In this document: piece after piece, positions 61,031 to 64,000 of the stretch | How positions within the stretch are numbered: position 1 is the stretch's first letter | How the letters are laid out: each line of letters begins with the position of its first letter | Assembly (NCBI GenBank): GCA_022578965.1 | Contig: MU400592.1 | Location: 1 to 64,000 of the forward strand | Direction: 5' to 3' | Length of the DNA stretch: 64,000 nucleotides | DNA from: Xylaria sp. FL1777 | Taxonomy: Eukaryota; Ascomycota; Sordariomycetes; Xylariales; Xylariaceae | Translations under genes and position numbers: made by a program | The notes under the pieces: generated by a model | Databases searched by the model: none | Told to the model about the DNA's origin: nothing | Seen by the model: the letters and a program-made list of their open reading frames with translations, nothing else

Positions 61031-64000
61031 AATGTTTTTAATAAAGCTAATTTTTTATTTATTACAAATAATACTACAAAACTAACAAACAAGCAATTTA
61101 TTATTGCTAACCTATATATTTAATTTATTTATTTATTAATTGCTATAATTTCTATAAGCAAAACATAATATATTATATTTAGTTGCTTTAGCTAGCAATA
61201 AGCAAAGCTTGCTTAACGCAAGCAGTTTAATTATAATTAGTACAAACGTTTAAGCTAGTAGCTTTTAATTAATAAAGCTTAAAACAAACATATAAAAATA
61301 TTAAACTATTTTTTTTAATTTAGCTTGCAAAACGCTTTTATTTTTTTTAGCAAAACAATAATTAAGTGTTAAAATGTTAGTATAATCTTTAAAATAGTAT
61401 AGCTAAAAAACTGTTCGTTAAAAACCCTTAAAAAGCCAAAAAGAAGAAATTTTCGCTAAAAAGCTAGTGCTTTACAAAAAGAAAGGCATAATTGCCTTTA
61501 TATAAATAAAAAAAAACAAAAAATAAGCTTAAAAAAAAATAAAAGTCGCTAAAACTTTTAAAAAGCTATAATATAAGCAGAACTAACGTTTATTTATATT
61601 AAATAAGTTTAAGTTTATACGTTAATATATAAAGCTATTAATAATTAAAAATATACTTTGTTTTTTAAGCTAATATAGTTCTTTATTAAAAAATAAAAAG
61701 CAAAGTTTTTTAGGTATAAGCTAGCTATTGCTTAAAAACTTTACGTAAAACGTAGCTATTGCTTTTTTATAGTACTTATTATTAAATAAAAAAGCTTTAA
61801 AAAAAAAAAAAAAGCATGCTACTTTTATAAATAAAAAGCTATAAAAAAATAAAGCTTGCTTAATAAAATTTACATAAAATAAAGCAAGCTAAATTAAAAA
61901 ACAAGAAAACTAAACACTATAAAGCATACAAAAAAATAAAAGCGCACAAAAAACAAAAACATAAAAGCATTTAAAAAAAAACTTGAAAAGCTATAAAAAA
62001 CAAGCTAGCAGTTTTTATAAATACAAACAAAAAAAATTATTAGGTTTCTTAAAAAAAAAGTCTAAAAAAACAGCACAAAAAAACCTAAATATATAAAATA
62101 CCTAGAAATTTTAAGCATTTTATATTCTTTTTTTTTTTTAAACCTATATTTTTATTTAATTTACTTTGATTATTTTTTTTAGCTTACTTTTTTTATTCTT
62201 TTTATACAAACTTTACTTTAATTTATTATATAGCTTAAAAGTTTAAAAATTATAGCTTAATTAAGTAATTTAGCTATAAAAAATCGTTAGATCTTTTTAT
62301 ATTAATATATAAAAAACATTAAAACTACTTATAAACAAAAAAAATAAAAATAACTAGCTTATTATCTTTAGAAAATATTAAAGCAATTTTATTTAGTTTA
62401 AGCTATTTTAATAATAAGCATAATGCTAAAATTAAGCTATTATTTATGCTTTTTAACTTAAAACTAAATTAGCATTTATTATTTAATAAGTTAAAAGTAA
62501 GCAAATAGCTAAACAATTTAAATGTTTTTTTTTGTACAAAGTGCTTTAAAAACATTAATAAAATTAAATAAGTCTTTGTTTATTATAACATTTTTTAAAC
62601 AAAAAAAATAATAAAAATAATACTAAAAAATTATTTATTATAAACTAAAGCTTATAAACTACTTAAGCAAAAGTTTAAGCTTTAAAACTTTAAACAAAAT
62701 AAGTTTGCTATTATTATATTGCAAGATTTTAAAGCTTGCTTAAAAGCTATACACTTTATTAATTTTAAAACTTATTTTTTTTAGCATTAAATATATATTA
62801 AAAATATTAAAGCTTAAAAAAATTACTACTTTAATTTTTAACTTATTTAAAGTTTGCTTAAAAAGCTAAATTAAAATACTATTAATAAAATAATAAAATC
62901 TTTTAAAAAGTTATATAATAACTTAAATAAAATGTTTTATAAAAACTTTTATAAAACATTAAACAATTAAATTAATAAAAAGTTCAAGCTAGATTTTTAC
63001 TTTAAAAAAACAAAAAAAGTACGCAAAACATAAAAAAAAGTTAATTATTTATATAATTATAATTTTAATAAGCTTTTATATATTGCTATTAATGCTATTA
63101 AGCTAGCTATTAATATAATTATACTAGCTGCTAAAACAATTATTATTAAAAAACAACAAATAAAATTAGCTTAATACTTTACTTATAACTAAAATATAAA
63201 CAATATTACTAAGCAAATATAGCAGCTAAAATTAAAACAAAAAAACGCAGCAATTATAAAAAAAGAACTAAAAAAAATGCTAAAAAAACTACAAAATTAA
63301 TATATTTAGCTAGTTAATTAAAAACTATAAGCATTGCAATATTATAAAATTAATATAAACTTATTAAAAAAGCAAATGTTTAGCATTAATGCTATAACTT
63401 TTAAATATTTATAAAGAAATAAATATAACTTTAAAAAACAAAAATAAAGCAAACAATTGTTTAATTTTTTATAATAAGTAAAGTTAAACAACCTTTATTT
63501 AACAAAAAGAACTATTTGTTAAAAATATAGCATAAACAATTATTATATTTATAAATACAGTTTTGCTTATAAATTAAAAAAAGAAAACATTATATATTAA
63601 AACTTCAAATAGTGTTTAAAAAAACCAAAATTTTTTGTAAGCTTTAAATGCATAAAAGTTCCTTTTAAAGTTATAAAAATTAGCAAAAATAAAAAAGAAA
63701 TTTTTAATGCTGCAATAAAATAAATATATAACTTTGTTTTAAGCAATAATAAACTGTTTAAGCAAAAAGCTTATTATTAACTGCAAAAAAAAAACTTTAT
63801 TTTAAATAATAAAAATTTAAATGTTAAAATAAAAAATAAACAAAAAAGTTAAAAAGAAAAAAAACTTTACTAGCTAAATAATAAGCAATTAAACTAATTT
63901 TTAAATAAAAAGTTTAATAATTAAACTAGTATGCTTTATAAAATAAAACTAATAAAAGCTTATAATGTTAAAAAAAACAACTTAATAAATAGCAAGCTAA
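60723..64000 (+). mobile_element. C3: 5' part of a third giant Gypsy element, cut by window end
   Basis: Offset from C1 is exactly 49,900 at the 5' end of the LTR and at the window edge, so 3278 bp align with no net indel. It covers the 5' LTR and the start of the unidentified 5' interior (C1 10823-14100). RT and integrase would lie beyond the window. Slightly less mutated than C1 in its LTR (keeps GAGTAAAGTGGC, AGTCTAGGC). Confidence 0.92.

Noticed and set aside
1..64000. Mitochondrial or plastid genome, or an AT-rich protist or anaerobic fungal chromosome
   Set aside because: No organelle genes, rRNA or tRNA seen. Divergence between repeat copies is transition-only, which points to a mutator acting on repeats rather than general base composition.

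Overview
The whole window is repeat-derived and extremely AT-rich (about 15% G+C in lines I sampled). I find no intact protein-coding gene, rRNA, tRNA or CRISPR array. Hand alignment of the repeat copies shows differences that are essentially all C/T or G/A transitions with almost no indels. Reading frames of retrotransposon proteins can still be followed, but they are filled with TAA and TAG while TGA is nearly absent. This is the signature of repeat-induced point mutation (RIP) or a RIP-like cytosine mutator. With nested Gypsy LTR elements and a Tad1-like LINE, it points to a filamentous (Pezizomycotina-type) fungus and to heterochromatin, either an AT-isochore or a pericentromeric/centromeric block. 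The organism is an inference.

Layout. (1) 1-1950 and 9813 to about 10.4 kb: the 3' half of a Gypsy pol (element E0, + strand), split by (2) element A, a complete 7862-bp Gypsy element on the minus strand (1951-9812) with 193-bp LTRs and a perfect TAAAA target duplication. (3) 10823-25785: C1, a giant 14,963-bp Gypsy element (+) with ~308-bp LTRs, RT, RNase H and integrase in the middle, and about 5.7 kb between integrase and 3' LTR that holds a further reading frame. (4) 25786-26487: spacer with a 26-bp tandem repeat and hairpins. (5) 26488-33032: B, a 5'-truncated copy of A in opposite orientation. (6) about 33-38.2 kb and 53.2-54.7 kb: one Tad1-like LINE (+), cut between reverse transcriptase and RNase H by (7) C2 (38210-53172, minus strand), exactly the same length as C1. 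(8) 54.7-60.7 kb: poorly resolved relics with an 81-bp tandem repeat, a 165-bp direct-repeat pair and a strong hairpin. (9) 60723 to the end: first 3278 bp of a third C copy.

Nothing here is expected to act as a gene. The coding relics are annotated as pseudogenes, and domain calls come from reading frames by eye while allowing for C-to-T and G-to-A change. Boundaries marked approximate are good to some tens of bases. The notable points are the giant Gypsy family with an extra 3' frame, the indel-free RIP divergence, the unusual survival of G/C in GpC context, and the large-scale inverted arrangement of the A/B and C1/C2 pairs.
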